In this document: in pieces, positions 36,516 to 45,190 of the stretch
Layout: each line of letters starts with the position of its first letter
Numbering within the stretch: position 1 is the first letter of the stretch
NCBI RefSeq assembly: GCF_013410565.1
Contig: NZ_JACCFO010000001.1
Location: 3,720,001 to 3,784,000 of the forward strand
Direction of reading: 5' to 3'
DNA: 64,000 bases
Origin: Streptomonospora nanhaiensis
GTDB lineage: Bacteria > Actinomycetota > Actinomycetes > Streptosporangiales > Streptosporangiaceae
Position numbers and translations under genes: made by a program
The notes under the pieces: generated by a model
The model's input: the letters and a program-made list of their open reading frames with translations, nothing else
The model's database searches: none
What the model was told of the DNA's origin: nothing

Positions 36516-37031
36516 ATGAACGTGACACTGATCGCGCTGGGGGCGTCCACGGCGGCGTTCCGCGGGCTCGGCGCGCTGGGGGTGCGCCGCTTCGCCACCT
36601 GGCGGGACAGCGCCGCCCACGGCATGGCCGCCATGCTGCTGCTCACCGCGAGCGCGCACTTCGTGCCGCCGTCGGTGACGGTGATGCCCACGCACGCCGA
36701 CATGGTGGCCATGGTCCCGCCGCAGCTGCCGTACCCGGAGCTGCTGGTGTACGCCACGGGCGTGCTCGAACTCGCCGGCGCCGCGGGCCTGGTGTGGCCG
36801 CGCACCCGGCGGTCGGCCGCCGCCTGCCTGGCGCTGCTGTTCGTGCTGATGTTCCCGGCCAACGCCTACGCCGCTTTGAACGAGGTGCCCCTGGCCGGCG
36901 ACCCGGCGACCCCGCTGGTGCCGCGGCTGCTGGAGCAGTTGCTCTACATCGGCCTGATGGGCTGGGTGGCCTGGCCGCGCGGCCTCGCCGCCAAGCCCGC
37001 CCCGAAGGCGGCCGCTGCCGAGCGCGCCTAG
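36516..37031 (+). CDS. DoxX-like membrane protein
   Basis: A 171-residue membrane protein with four predicted helices (for example GMAAMLLLTASAHF and LALLFVLMFPANAYAAL). It resembles the DoxX family, which often carries quinone-related or stress roles. ATG 36516 follows GGAGGGGGAG. It is probably repressed by the divergent TetR. Confidence 0.78.
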   Translation: MNVTLIALGASTAAFRGLGALGVRRFATWRDSAAHGMAAMLLLTASAHFVPPSVTVMPTHADMVAMVPPQLPYPELLVYATGVLELAGAAGLVWPRTRRSAAACLALLFVLMFPANAYAALNEVPLAGDPATPLVPRLLEQLLYIGLMGWVAWPRGLAAKPAPKAAAAERA

Positions 37032-37342
37032 TGGGGCGCGCGGCACCTCGCGACACGGCATTCGCACAGCGGCCCCGCACCGTCGACCCGACGGCGCGGG
37101 GCCGCTCCGTTGTGCCGCGGGCGCCGGGCCGCCGCGGCGCACTCCTCGCCCGGGGAGCAGCCGGTCCACCGGCGGCCGCCTGCTGAAGCCCTACGCGGCG
37201 CACTCCTCCGCCAGGGCGGTGCGTGCCGGGGTGCCGACCGCTCAGCCGGTGCGGGGCAGGACCGGATCCAGGCCGCCATGATGCCCCGGCGCCCCGAGCG
37301 GCCGCCCCGCCGGTCCGGCGGGGACGGCGCCGTGTCGGCATG
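37032..37342. other. 311-bp gap between convergent doxX-like and dnaB genes
   Basis: No gene. It contains an extended hairpin (37068-37106) and a 15-base direct repeat CGCGGCGCACTCCTC at 37133-37147 and 37194-37208. Confidence 0.6.
37068..37106. terminator. Extended hairpin after the DoxX-like gene
   Basis: The outer stem AGCGGCCCCGC (37068-37078) pairs with 37096-37106; an inner stem CCGTCG/CGACGG continues it. No T-run. Confidence 0.6.
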
Positions 37343-39256
37343 TCAGCCCGGCGCCATGTCGACAAAGCGGCTGTAGTGGCCCTGGAACGCCACGGTGACG
37401 GTGGCCGTGGGGCCGTTGCGGTGCTTGGCCACGATGAGGTCGGCCTCGCCGGCGCGCGGGGACTCCTTCTCGTGGACGTCCTCGCGGTAGAGCAGGATGA
37501 CCATGTCCGCGTCCTGCTCGATGCTTCCGGACTCGCGCAAGTCGCTGACCTGGGGTTTCTTGTCGGTGCGCTGCTCGGGCCCCCGGTTGAGCTGGGACAG
37601 CGCGATGACCGGCACCTCCAGCTCCTTTGCCAGCAGCTTCAGCGACCGCGACATCTCCGAGACCTCCTGCTGGCGGCTCTCGACGCGGCCGGTCGAGCTC
37701 ATCAACTGGAGGTAGTCGACGATGACCAGCTTGAGGTCGTGCTGCTGCTTGAGCCGCCGGCACTTGGCGCGGATCTCCATCATCGACAGGTTCGGGGAGT
37801 CGTCGATGAACAGCGGCGCGCTGGCGACCTCGCCCATGCGCCGGGCCAGCCGCGCCCAGTCGTCGTCGGTCATCAGCCCCGAGCGCATGGTGTGCAGCGG
37901 CACCCGCGCCTCGGCCGACAGCAGCCGCATGACGATCTCGTTGCGGCCCATCTCCAGGCTGAAGAAGACGCTGGTGAGCTGGTGTTTGATCGAGGCCGCC
38001 CGCGCGAAGTCGAGCGCGAGGGTGGAGTTGTGGGTGGGGATGAGCGCCCGGGTGGCGAGGTAGAGGTGGTCGGGGTGGTCGATCTGCACGCAGCGCACCG
38101 GCACGCTGGGCACGCGCCGCGCACCGGTCACCCGGCGCACGGCGGCCCGCCGGGGCGCGGTGGCCACGCCGCCGGCCGCACGGAGGGCACCGGCGCGGTG
38201 CGCGGCGGCCGCGCCCGCGGTGTCCACAGGCTGTGGAGCGGCCGGGAGGGCGGGTCCGCCCGGCGCCGCGACGACCGGGCCGCAGGCGCCACCGGTGTCG
38301 GCCAGCCACGCCGCGAGCCGCGCGGTGGTGCACAGCTCGACGCGCTCGCCCCGCCTCGCCCGGTCGCCCGCCAGGACGGGCCACTCGTGCTCGGCGTCGG
38401 CCACCACGGTGGTGCCGTCGTCGAAGCGCAGCTCGTAGCAGGGGCGGCCGGTCATGACCTCGGTGGCCGCGACCACCGGGGTGGGGCTGCCGTCGGGCGC
38501 CAGCAGGCGGTCGCCCACGGCGACCTCGCCCATGGTGGTCCAGCCCTCGGGGGTGGGCAGCGGGGTGTCCAGCGCGAGCGCCTTGCCGACGGCCGGACGC
38601 GCGGCGATGATGATCATCTGCCCGGGGTGCAGGCCGTTGGAGAGCGCGTCGAAGTCGGTGAACCCCGTGGGCACGCCGGTCAGCGAGCCGTCGTGGGCCG
38701 AGATCGCCTCGATCTCGTCGAGCGCGCCCGGCATGATGTCGCTGAGCGGCAGGTAGTCCTCGCCGGTGCGCTTCTCGGCGATGCGGAAGATCTCGGCCTG
38801 GGCGTGGTCCACGAGGTCGTCGACGTCGCCGTCGCCGGCGTAGCCGATCTGCGCGATCCGGGTGCCCGCCTCGACCAGGCGGCGCAGCACGGCGCGGTCG
38901 GCGACGATCCGGGCGTAGTACCCGGCGTTGGCCGCGGTGGGGATGGCCTCGGTGAGGGTGTGCAGGTAGGGGGCGCCGCCAACCCGGGTGATCTCGCCGC
39001 GCTTGGTGAGTTCGGCGTTGACCGAGATCGCGTCGACCGGCTCGCCGCGCGAGAACAGGTCGACCACCGCGTCGAAGATGGTCTGGTGCGCCGGCCGGTA
39101 GAAGTCGGCGGACCGCACGATCTCGACCACCTGGGTGATGGCCTCCTTGGACAGCAGCATGCCGCCCAGCACGCTCTGCTCGGCCATGATGTCGTGCGGT
39201 GGTGTGCGCTCGAAGCCGGCGCCGGTGTTCTCCGGCGGTAGGTCGGCGACGCTCAC
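37343..39256 (-). CDS. dnaB: Replicative DNA helicase DnaB with mini-intein
   Basis: The replicative helicase that unwinds DNA at the fork. The precursor is 637 residues; without the intein it is 452, the normal DnaB length. N-terminal primase-binding domain: about 15-160. RecA-like ATPase domain: starts near 180. The Walker A motif is split: ARPAVGK ends at residue 225, the intein covers 226-410, and STLALDFARA resumes at S411. Splicing is thus needed for function. GTG 39256 (VSVADLPPEN) follows GGGGGAG. The upstream region carries many DnaA-box-like sites. Confidence 0.95.
   Translation of the reverse strand: MSVADLPPENTGAGFERTPPHDIMAEQSVLGGMLLSKEAITQVVEIVRSADFYRPAHQTIFDAVVDLFSRGEPVDAISVNAELTKRGEITRVGGAPYLHTLTEAIPTAANAGYYARIVADRAVLRRLVEAGTRIAQIGYAGDGDVDDLVDHAQAEIFRIAEKRTGEDYLPLSDIMPGALDEIEAISAHDGSLTGVPTGFTDFDALSNGLHPGQMIIIAARPAVGKALALDTPLPTPEGWTTMGEVAVGDRLLAPDGSPTPVVAATEVMTGRPCYELRFDDGTTVVADAEHEWPVLAGDRARRGERVELCTTARLAAWLADTGGACGPVVAAPGGPALPAAPQPVDTAGAAAAHRAGALRAAGGVATAPRRAAVRRVTGARRVPSVPVRCVQIDHPDHLYLATRALIPTHNSTLALDFARAASIKHQLTSVFFSLEMGRNEIVMRLLSAEARVPLHTMRSGLMTDDDWARLARRMGEVASAPLFIDDSPNLSMMEIRAKCRRLKQQHDLKLVIVDYLQLMSSTGRVESRQQEVSEMSRSLKLLAKELEVPVIALSQLNRGPEQRTDKKPQVSDLRESGSIEQDADMVILLYREDVHEKESPRAGEADLIVAKHRNGPTATVTVAFQGHYSRFVDMAPG
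38027..38581 (-). mobile_element. DnaB mini-intein, class 3 type, without endonuclease domain
   Basis: A 185-residue intein inserted between Lys225 and Ser411 of DnaB at the P-loop. It begins with Ala (ALALDTPLPTPEGW), not Cys or Ser, and ends IPTHN before the Ser of the extein. The three residues that mark class 3 inteins are visible: Trp in ADAEHEW, Cys in VRCVQIDH and Thr in IPTHN. The centre is an Ala/Gly/Pro-rich linker without LAGLIDADG motifs, so a homing endonuclease was lost. Confidence 0.88.
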
Positions 39257-39346
39257 GTGGACTCCCCCTGCTTCACGTTCGCGAACATGTCCAGCATGCC
39301 CGGGCTTGGATTGTCGCGACTGGAGCACCCGCGGCGCAAAGCGGCC

Positions 39347-39549
39347 TGTGGACAGCGCTGGGGAGATCCTGTGGACGAAGGCAGGCCATCCTGCGGATAG
39401 CTTGTGCACAACACCTGTGGACAACTAATTCACAGGTCGCATACACCCATTCTGACCTGCAAAGACTTTATGCACCGGCTGTGCGCGAAAGAAAGTTCAC
39501 AGCCCGCTTTCCACAGGTTATCCACAGGCTGCTCGCGAGCCGTGGATAA
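39347..39549. promoter_or_regulatory. Cluster of DnaA-box-like 9-mers upstream of dnaB
   Basis: Sites in order: TGTGGACAG (39347), TGTGGACGA (39370), TTGTGCACA (39402), TGTGGACAA (39416), CTTTCCACA (39507), TTATCCACA (39518) and CGTGGATAA (39541). TTATCCACA is the perfect consensus, and TGTGGACAA is the reverse of the actinobacterial TTGTCCACA. The stretch 39400-39560 is AT-richer than its neighbours. DnaA binding is inferred. Confidence 0.65.
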
Positions 39550-39595
39550 CCTGTGCACACAGCCTCGAACACGTGTCCGGTATTGTCGCAGTGCC

Positions 39596-40975
39596 ATGCC
39601 CGTGAAGCCAGCCCTGTCCCGCCTGCGCGGCGCGCTGCCCGCCCCGCCGTTCCGGCACACCCACGACCGCGAGATCCTGCGGCTCGCCGTACCCAGCTTC
39701 TTCGCCCTGGTCTCCGAGCCGCTGTTCCTGCTCAGTGACTCCGCCATCGTGGGCACGCTGGGCACCCAGGCGCTCGGCGGACTGGGCGTAGCCGGCCAGG
39801 TGCTGCTCACCCTGGCCAACCTGTGCGTCTTCCTGGCCTACGGAACCACCTCGGCCGTGGCCCGCCGCTTCGGCGCCGGCCAGACCGCGGCCGGGCTGCG
39901 CAGCGGCGTCGACGGCCTGTGGCTGGCCGTGCTGATCGGCGCCGCCATCGTGGCGGTCTGCTACCCGGCGGCGCCCTGGCTGGTCCAGGCGCTGGGCGCC
40001 TCACCCGCAGTCGCCCCCTACGCCGTGGTCTACCTGCGGATCAGCCTGCTGAGCACCCCCGCGCTGCTGGTCATCCTGGCCGGCACCGGTGTGCTGCGCG
40101 GCCTGCAGGACGCCACCACGCCGCTGCTGGTGGCGGTGGGCACCAACGTCGCCAACATCGTGCTGTGCGCGTGGTTCGTGCTGGTGCTGGACTGGGGGAT
40201 CGCCGGCTCGGCGTGGGCCACGGTCATCGCCCAGACCGCCGGAGCCGGCGCCTACCTGGTGGTCGTCGTGCGCGCCGCCCGCCGCCACGGGGTCGGGCTG
40301 GCGCCCAGCCTGGCCGGGCTGCGGGCCTCGGCCACCGCCGGGTTCGCGCTGTTCGTGCGCACGGTCTCGCTGCGCGTCGTGCTGCTGGTCAGCACCGCCG
40401 TGGCCGCCCGCCTGGGCGACCCCGAACTCGCCGCGCACCAGGTGGCCACGCAGATCTGGTCGCTGCTGGTGTTCGCCCTGGACGCGATCGCCATCGCCGG
40501 GCAGGCCATCATCGGCCGCTACCTTGGCGCCTCCGACATCGCGGGCGCCCGCGCGGCCACCCGCCGCATGGTCGAGTGGGGCGTGTTCGCCGGGGTGGTG
40601 TTCGCCGTGCTGACGCTCGCGCTGCGGCCGTGGGCCCCGCTGCCCTTCACCGACGACCCCCACGTGCACGGCCTGCTGCTGTCGGCCCTGCTGGTGGTGG
40701 CGCTGCTGCAGCCGCTCAGCGGTGTGGTCATGGTCCTCGACGGCATCCTCATGGGCGCCGGCGACCAGCGCTATCTGGCCTGGGCGAGCTTCTGGACGAT
40801 GCTGGCGTTCCTGCCGTGCGCGGCCCTGGTGCGCTACGCGCTGCCCGCGGGGTCGCCGCACGGGCTCACCTGGCTGTGGATCGCGTTCGCCGTGTGGATC
40901 CTGGCCCGCGGGATCACGCTGGGCGCGCGGGCGCGCGGCGGGGCCTGGCTGGTGGCCGGGGCCGCGCGCCCCTGA
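39596..40975 (+). CDS. MATE family efflux transporter (DinF type)
   Basis: A 459-residue membrane protein with 12 predicted helices and the MATE repeats. Segments such as EPLFLLSDSAIVG and the central GTGVLRGLQDATTPL fit the DinF-like branch; Na+ or H+ would drive export. ATG 39596 (MPVKPALS) begins the family-like sequence. It faces dnaB divergently across the DnaA-box cluster, the same neighbour order remembered from Streptomyces. Confidence 0.92.
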   Translation: MPVKPALSRLRGALPAPPFRHTHDREILRLAVPSFFALVSEPLFLLSDSAIVGTLGTQALGGLGVAGQVLLTLANLCVFLAYGTTSAVARRFGAGQTAAGLRSGVDGLWLAVLIGAAIVAVCYPAAPWLVQALGASPAVAPYAVVYLRISLLSTPALLVILAGTGVLRGLQDATTPLLVAVGTNVANIVLCAWFVLVLDWGIAGSAWATVIAQTAGAGAYLVVVVRAARRHGVGLAPSLAGLRASATAGFALFVRTVSLRVVLLVSTAVAARLGDPELAAHQVATQIWSLLVFALDAIAIAGQAIIGRYLGASDIAGARAATRRMVEWGVFAGVVFAVLTLALRPWAPLPFTDDPHVHGLLLSALLVVALLQPLSGVVMVLDGILMGAGDQRYLAWASFWTMLAFLPCAALVRYALPAGSPHGLTWLWIAFAVWILARGITLGARARGGAWLVAGAARP

Positions 40976-40989
40976 ACCCGGACGGGTCC

Positions 40990-41811
40990 TCAGGACTCTC
41001 CGGAGCCCAGCGCCGGCCCGTGGTAGAACTCCACCGCGCGCTCGTCCACCGGCACCCGCGGGTAGGTGGGCAGGTGCTCCTCGGGGAGGTCGGCCTCGTC
41101 GCGCAGCACCAGCCGCGCCTCCAGGCTGCGCAGCCGCGCCCCCACGTCGGTGCGCAGCCGGGGCAGCATGGCGTACAGGCTGTCGCCCGGGCAGCTCGTG
41201 GCGTTGAAGTCGCGGTGGCCGACGATGGCGCTCGACGGGCTGAGCCCGTAGACCAGGCACAGCCACGCGCAGGTCTCGATCAGCGCGCTCAGCAGCTCCC
41301 GGGTGGGCTCGGCGGAGGTGTAGGTGCCCTCGTTCTCGATGCCCACCGTGTGGGAGTTGTGGTCGGCGGTGTGCGCGCCCACCACGTGGTCGCCCGCCCG
41401 GATGGCCGGCAGCGACCGGTTGCGCCCCTCCATGACGTAGCCGCCTCGGCTGATGGTGAGGTGCTGGCCGGTGTCGTCCCAGCCGTTGGTGTCCATGTGG
41501 TGGTTCTGGATCGACCGGGAGAGCGCCGCGGCGTGGCTCTTGGAGTAGTCGGTGCTGTTGGCGGTGGCCGTGTGGTGCACGACGATCAGGTCGGGCGCCT
41601 GCGACAGCACCGTGGCGGCGCGCTTGGGCGAGCGCGCGCCCCACTCGCTCCGGGTGTAGATGCGCGGCTCCTCCATGGCGAGCGCCGCGCCCGGGGCCGC
41701 GAGGCCGGCGACCCCGCCCAGCAGAGCTCCGCCCGCCGCCAGGGCGGCTCCCCGAAGGACACTGCGGCGCGGCACACCCGGCCGCCCCGGTGCCCCCTCA
41801 TAGCTGCACAT
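40990..41811 (-). CDS. Secreted N-acetylmuramoyl-L-alanine amidase, PGRP type
   Basis: A 273-residue exported amidase/peptidoglycan-recognition protein. A twin-arginine signal (RRSVLRGAALAAGGALLGG) ends in an Ala-rich cleavage region near residue 45, so it folds before export by Tat. The zinc ligands are visible: His in VVHHTAT, His and Cys in GHRDFNATSCPGD. It would cut the bond between MurNAc and the stem peptide, outside the cell. It follows AGGAAGG and ends convergently with the MATE gene. Confidence 0.9.
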   Translation of the reverse strand: MCSYEGAPGRPGVPRRSVLRGAALAAGGALLGGVAGLAAPGAALAMEEPRIYTRSEWGARSPKRAATVLSQAPDLIVVHHTATANSTDYSKSHAAALSRSIQNHHMDTNGWDDTGQHLTISRGGYVMEGRNRSLPAIRAGDHVVGAHTADHNSHTVGIENEGTYTSAEPTRELLSALIETCAWLCLVYGLSPSSAIVGHRDFNATSCPGDSLYAMLPRLRTDVGARLRSLEARLVLRDEADLPEEHLPTYPRVPVDERAVEFYHGPALGSGES

Positions 41812-41998
41812 AGCGGCCACATCCTTCCTGTGGAGTTCCAGACCCACAGGACAAGATAGGCTACACAGCGTGACGAATTGACAACCCAGAGAAATCAGGC
41901 GTGTTCGGGCGCGGCGGGGCGGTCGCGGGCGCGGGTCCGGACGCACGACGGCCCCGGTCCCCTCGCGGGGGCCGGGGCCGCGGGCCCGGTGCGGCGGG

Positions 41999-42445
41999 TC
42001 AGACCCCCTGCACCTGCAGCTTGATGGTGGCCGTGACCTCGGGGTGCAGGCGCACCTGCACCTTGTGGTCGCCCACCGACTTGATCGGGTTGCGGATCTC
42101 GATCCGGCGCTTGTCGACCTCGGGGCCGCCGGACGCCTTCACGGCGTCGGCGACATCGGCCGCGGTGACCGACCCGAACAGCCGCCCGCCGTCACCGGCG
42201 CGCTGCTGGAGCTTGACGTTGAGCGAGTTCAGCCGGCCCGCCACCTGCTGGGCGTCGTCCAGGCTGCGGATGTCGCGTGCGGCGCGGGCGCGGCGGATCG
42301 AGTCGATCTGCTTCTGCCCGCCCCGGGTCCACCGGATGGCGAACCCGCGCGGCAGCAGGTAGTTGCGGCCGTAGCCGTCCTTCACCTCGACCACATCGCC
42401 CGGGGCGCCGAGGCCGGTGACCTCCTGGGTCAGAATCAGCTTCAC
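41999..42445 (-). CDS. rplI: 50S ribosomal protein L9
   Basis: A 148-residue L9 with the N-terminal signature [31 protein letters not shown] and the C-terminal domain. GTG start behind AAGGAGG. Last gene of the rpsF-ssb-rpsR-rplI operon, 20 bases after rpsR. Confidence 0.97.
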   Translation of the reverse strand: MKLILTQEVTGLGAPGDVVEVKDGYGRNYLLPRGFAIRWTRGGQKQIDSIRRARAARDIRSLDDAQQVAGRLNSLNVKLQQRAGDGGRLFGSVTAADVADAVKASGGPEVDKRRIEIRNPIKSVGDHKVQVRLHPEVTATIKLQVQGV

Positions 42446-42465
42446 GACAAAACCTCCTTACCCCG

Positions 42466-42702
42466 TTAGCGAGCGGTGCTGGTGTAGGGCAGCAGCGCCA
42501 TCTCGCGGGCGTTCTTGATCGCCGTCGCGACATCGCGCTGGTGCTGCGTGCAGTTGCCGGTCACCCGACGCGCGCGGATCTTGCCGCGGTCGGAGATGAA
42601 CTTGCGCAGCAGAGTGGTGTCCTTGTAGTCGATGTAGGACAGCTTCTCCTGACAGAACAGGCAAACCTTCTTCTTGGGCTTGCGCGCTGCCGGCTTCGCC
42701 AT
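42466..42702 (-). CDS. rpsR: 30S ribosomal protein S18
   Basis: A 78-residue S18. The basic N-terminus, [17 protein letters not shown] and [18 protein letters not shown] are typical. It keeps the Cys residues of the zinc-binding C+ form. ATG 42702 starts at MAKPAARKP; the frame is open a little further upstream without a suitable site. Confidence 0.97.
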   Translation of the reverse strand: MAKPAARKPKKKVCLFCQEKLSYIDYKDTTLLRKFISDRGKIRARRVTGNCTQHQRDVATAIKNAREMALLPYTSTAR

Positions 42703-42777
42703 CGTGGTGCTCCTTTGCAAGAGCCCCGGGAACACCCGGGGATGGTCAATCGGACAGGGGTGTGCGGTGCGCCCCGG

Positions 42778-43368
42778 CTAGAACGGGGGTTCGTCGGAGA
42801 ACCCGCCGCCGCCGCCGAAGCCACCGCCGCCGCTGGTCGCCCACGGGTCGTCGGCGGGGGGACCGGAACGGCCGCCCTGGGGGCCGCCGAAGCCGCCGCC
42901 CTGGTTGCCGTAGCCGCCGCCCTGGCCGCCGCCACCGCCGTAGCCGCCACCGCCGCCGAATCCGCCACCGCCGCCGAATCCGCCGCCGCCCTGGCCGCCC
43001 TGCCGCTGCACCTTGGTCACCTTGGCGGTGGCGCTGCGCAGCGCGGGGCCGACCTCCTCGACGTCGATCTCGAAGACGGTGCGCTTCTCACCTTCCTTGG
43101 TCTCGTAGGACCGCTGCTTGAGGCGGCCCTGCACGATGACGCGCATGCCGCGCTGCAGGCTCTCGGCGACGTTCTCGGCGTACTGACGCCACACCGAGCA
43201 GGTGAGGAACATCGACTCGCCGTCGCGCCACTCGCCGCTCTGGCGGTCGAAGGTGCGCGGGGTCGAGGCGACGCGGAAGTTGGCGACCGCGGCCCCGCTG
43301 GGGGTGAATCGCAGTTCAGGGTCGTCGACGAGGTTGCCGACGAGCGTGATCTGGGTTTCGCCTGCCAT
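42778..43368 (-). CDS. ssb: Single-stranded DNA-binding protein
   Basis: A 196-residue SSB. OB fold in residues 1-115 ([20 protein letters not shown], then the [16 protein letters not shown] strand); a Gly-rich flexible linker; and the acidic C-terminal tip DEPPF that binds partner proteins. Between rpsF and rpsR in the conserved operon. Confidence 0.97.
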   Translation of the reverse strand: MAGETQITLVGNLVDDPELRFTPSGAAVANFRVASTPRTFDRQSGEWRDGESMFLTCSVWRQYAENVAESLQRGMRVIVQGRLKQRSYETKEGEKRTVFEIDVEEVGPALRSATAKVTKVQRQGGQGGGGFGGGGGFGGGGGYGGGGGQGGGYGNQGGGFGGPQGGRSGPPADDPWATSGGGGFGGGGGFSDEPPF

Positions 43369-43441
43369 GGGTTGGCTCCGGGTTAGGTAGTCGGATCAGG
43401 CGTATGAGCGGGGACGCCGGCGGATGGGCGCCGCGGGCGGG

Positions 43442-43732
43442 TCAGTGCACCTCGGGCCGCAGGACCTTGGTGCGCAGGACGGCCTCGGTGAGGTTCAGCT
43501 GGCGGTCGAGCTCCTTGACGGTGGCGGGTTCGGCCGTGAGGTCGATGACCGCGTAGATGCCGTCGGAGTTCTTGGCGATGTCGTAGGCGAGACGGCGCTT
43601 GCCCCAGACGTCGACCTTCTCGACCGAGCCGCCGTCGTTGCGGACGACTCCGAGGAACTGCTCCAGCGACGGCGACACAGTGCGCTCGTCGAGACTGGGG
43701 TCGAGGATGACCATCACTTCATAACGACGCAT
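43442..43732 (-). CDS. rpsF: 30S ribosomal protein S6
   Basis: A 96-residue S6 with [16 protein letters not shown] and the segment [23 protein letters not shown] 43732 follows AGGAGGT. First gene of rpsF-ssb-rpsR-rplI. Confidence 0.97.
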   Translation of the reverse strand: MRRYEVMVILDPSLDERTVSPSLEQFLGVVRNDGGSVEKVDVWGKRRLAYDIAKNSDGIYAVIDLTAEPATVKELDRQLNLTEAVLRTKVLRPEVH

Positions 43733-43822
43733 AGGCGTTCGTACCTCCTCTGGACTGTCGCGGCCATGGTCTCTCCATGGCAGGAGGGCATTGAGCCAGA
43801 CAAACGCCAAGGCTACCAGTCG

Positions 43823-45190
43823 TCACACCGTGGAGCGGCCGCCGCGGAGGTTGTCCACAACCGTCAGGACGCACACCGCCAGCACGGTGGTCCAGCGGCC
43901 CAGCAGCAGCAGCGAGTAGGCGCCGACGTCGAGCCCGGTGCCCGAGCCCGGCACCGCGGTGCCGCCCTGCTGGGTCACCCAGAGCAGGTGCTGCCAGATG
44001 CCGAAGAAGTAGCCGGTTTCGGCGAGCTGCCACAGGCCGAACACCACCAGCGCCGGCGCGGCCGGCAGCCGGCGCGGCCAGGCCAGCGCCGCCAGCGGCA
44101 GCAGCCACAGCACGAACTGCGGCGACCACACCTTGTTGGTCAGCAGGAACGCCGCCACCACCAGCAGCACCAGCTGCTCCAGCGGCGGACGGCGGCGCGC
44201 GAGCACCGCCAGCGCCGCCACCCCGGCGCACGCCGCCACCAGGGTCGCCATGCCGGTGGCGTTGACCAGGTCCAGGTCGCCCGAGGGGAACACGCCGTAC
44301 CCGCCCAGGGCGTAGTAGAGGGAGCCCCAGTCGGTGCCGCGCTCCTGGCTGAAGGTGAAGAAGGTGGCCCAGTTGCGCGGTGCCGCCAGGTACACCGGCA
44401 GGTTGACCGCGCCCCAGGCCAGCGCGCCGGCGGCCAGCGGGCGCAGGAACCCGCCCACGGTGACCGCGCCGGGACCGCCCTCGCGGCGCACCAGCTCGCG
44501 CACCATCAGCACGAACAGCGGCCCGAACACCAGGAACGGGTAGAACTTCGCCGCCGTGGCGAGCCCGAAGAGGGCGCCGGCGCTCCACTGCCGGCCGTGC
44601 GCGTAGGCCACGAGCCCGCCGGTGAACAGGGCCACGGCGAGCAGGTCCCAGTTGATCAGCCCGGTCAGCACGGCGGCGGGCGCCAGCGCCACGAGCCCGC
44701 CCGCGAGCAGGGCCGCGCGCGGGCGGAAGGCGGCGCCGGGCACGGGGGCGATCCCGCCGCGTCCGGCGATGTGGCCGATCCCCAGCACGGTGGCGACCAG
44801 GCACACGCCCATGACGGCGGCGGTGAGGTCGAAGTAGCCCAGGGCGCGGGCCGTTTCGTCGGGCAGCCAGGAGACCCCGCGGGCGATCGCGTACATCAGC
44901 CCGCCGGTCAGCACCGGGTACTCGGTGGGGACGTCGAGGTAGGGGACGGAGCCGGAGTCGAGGGCGTCGCGGAAGTACAGCGGGAAGACGTCGCTGTAGC
45001 AGCCGGCGGCGTACTGGGTGCCGTCGCTCCAGGCCCCGCCGAAGCGGCACGGCCACTTCGCGAGGTAGGCCGCCACGGCACCGAGGGCCCCGAGCGCGGC
45101 CAGCCACAGGGTGGTGCGGCGCGCCTCGGGGGACACAGAAGGCGGGCCGGCGGCAGCGCCGCCGGCCCGCTCAGCAGAACTCACCGACAC
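43823..45190 (-). CDS. Glycosyltransferase family 87 membrane protein
   Basis: A 455-residue polytopic membrane protein resembling GT87 polyprenol-phosphate-mannose-dependent mannosyltransferases. Opening loop acid residues (GTQYAAGCYSDVFPLYFRD, then PTEYPVLTGGLMY) stand on the outer face, where GT-C enzymes bind lipid-linked sugar. About 10 membrane helices. GTG 45190 overlaps the PBP stop by one base (TAGTG), so the two genes are coupled; cell-envelope glycan work is inferred. Confidence 0.85.
   Translation of the reverse strand: MSVSSAERAGGAAAGPPSVSPEARRTTLWLAALGALGAVAAYLAKWPCRFGGAWSDGTQYAAGCYSDVFPLYFRDALDSGSVPYLDVPTEYPVLTGGLMYAIARGVSWLPDETARALGYFDLTAAVMGVCLVATVLGIGHIAGRGGIAPVPGAAFRPRAALLAGGLVALAPAAVLTGLINWDLLAVALFTGGLVAYAHGRQWSAGALFGLATAAKFYPFLVFGPLFVLMVRELVRREGGPGAVTVGGFLRPLAAGALAWGAVNLPVYLAAPRNWATFFTFSQERGTDWGSLYYALGGYGVFPSGDLDLVNATGMATLVAACAGVAALAVLARRRPPLEQLVLLVVAAFLLTNKVWSPQFVLWLLPLAALAWPRRLPAAPALVVFGLWQLAETGYFFGIWQHLLWVTQQGGTAVPGSGTGLDVGAYSLLLLGRWTTVLAVCVLTVVDNLRGGRSTV

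Noticed and set aside
42880-42990. GGC/CCG-type short repeats as a CRISPR-like or satellite array
   Set aside because: They encode the Gly-rich linker of SSB in frame; no spacer pattern exists.
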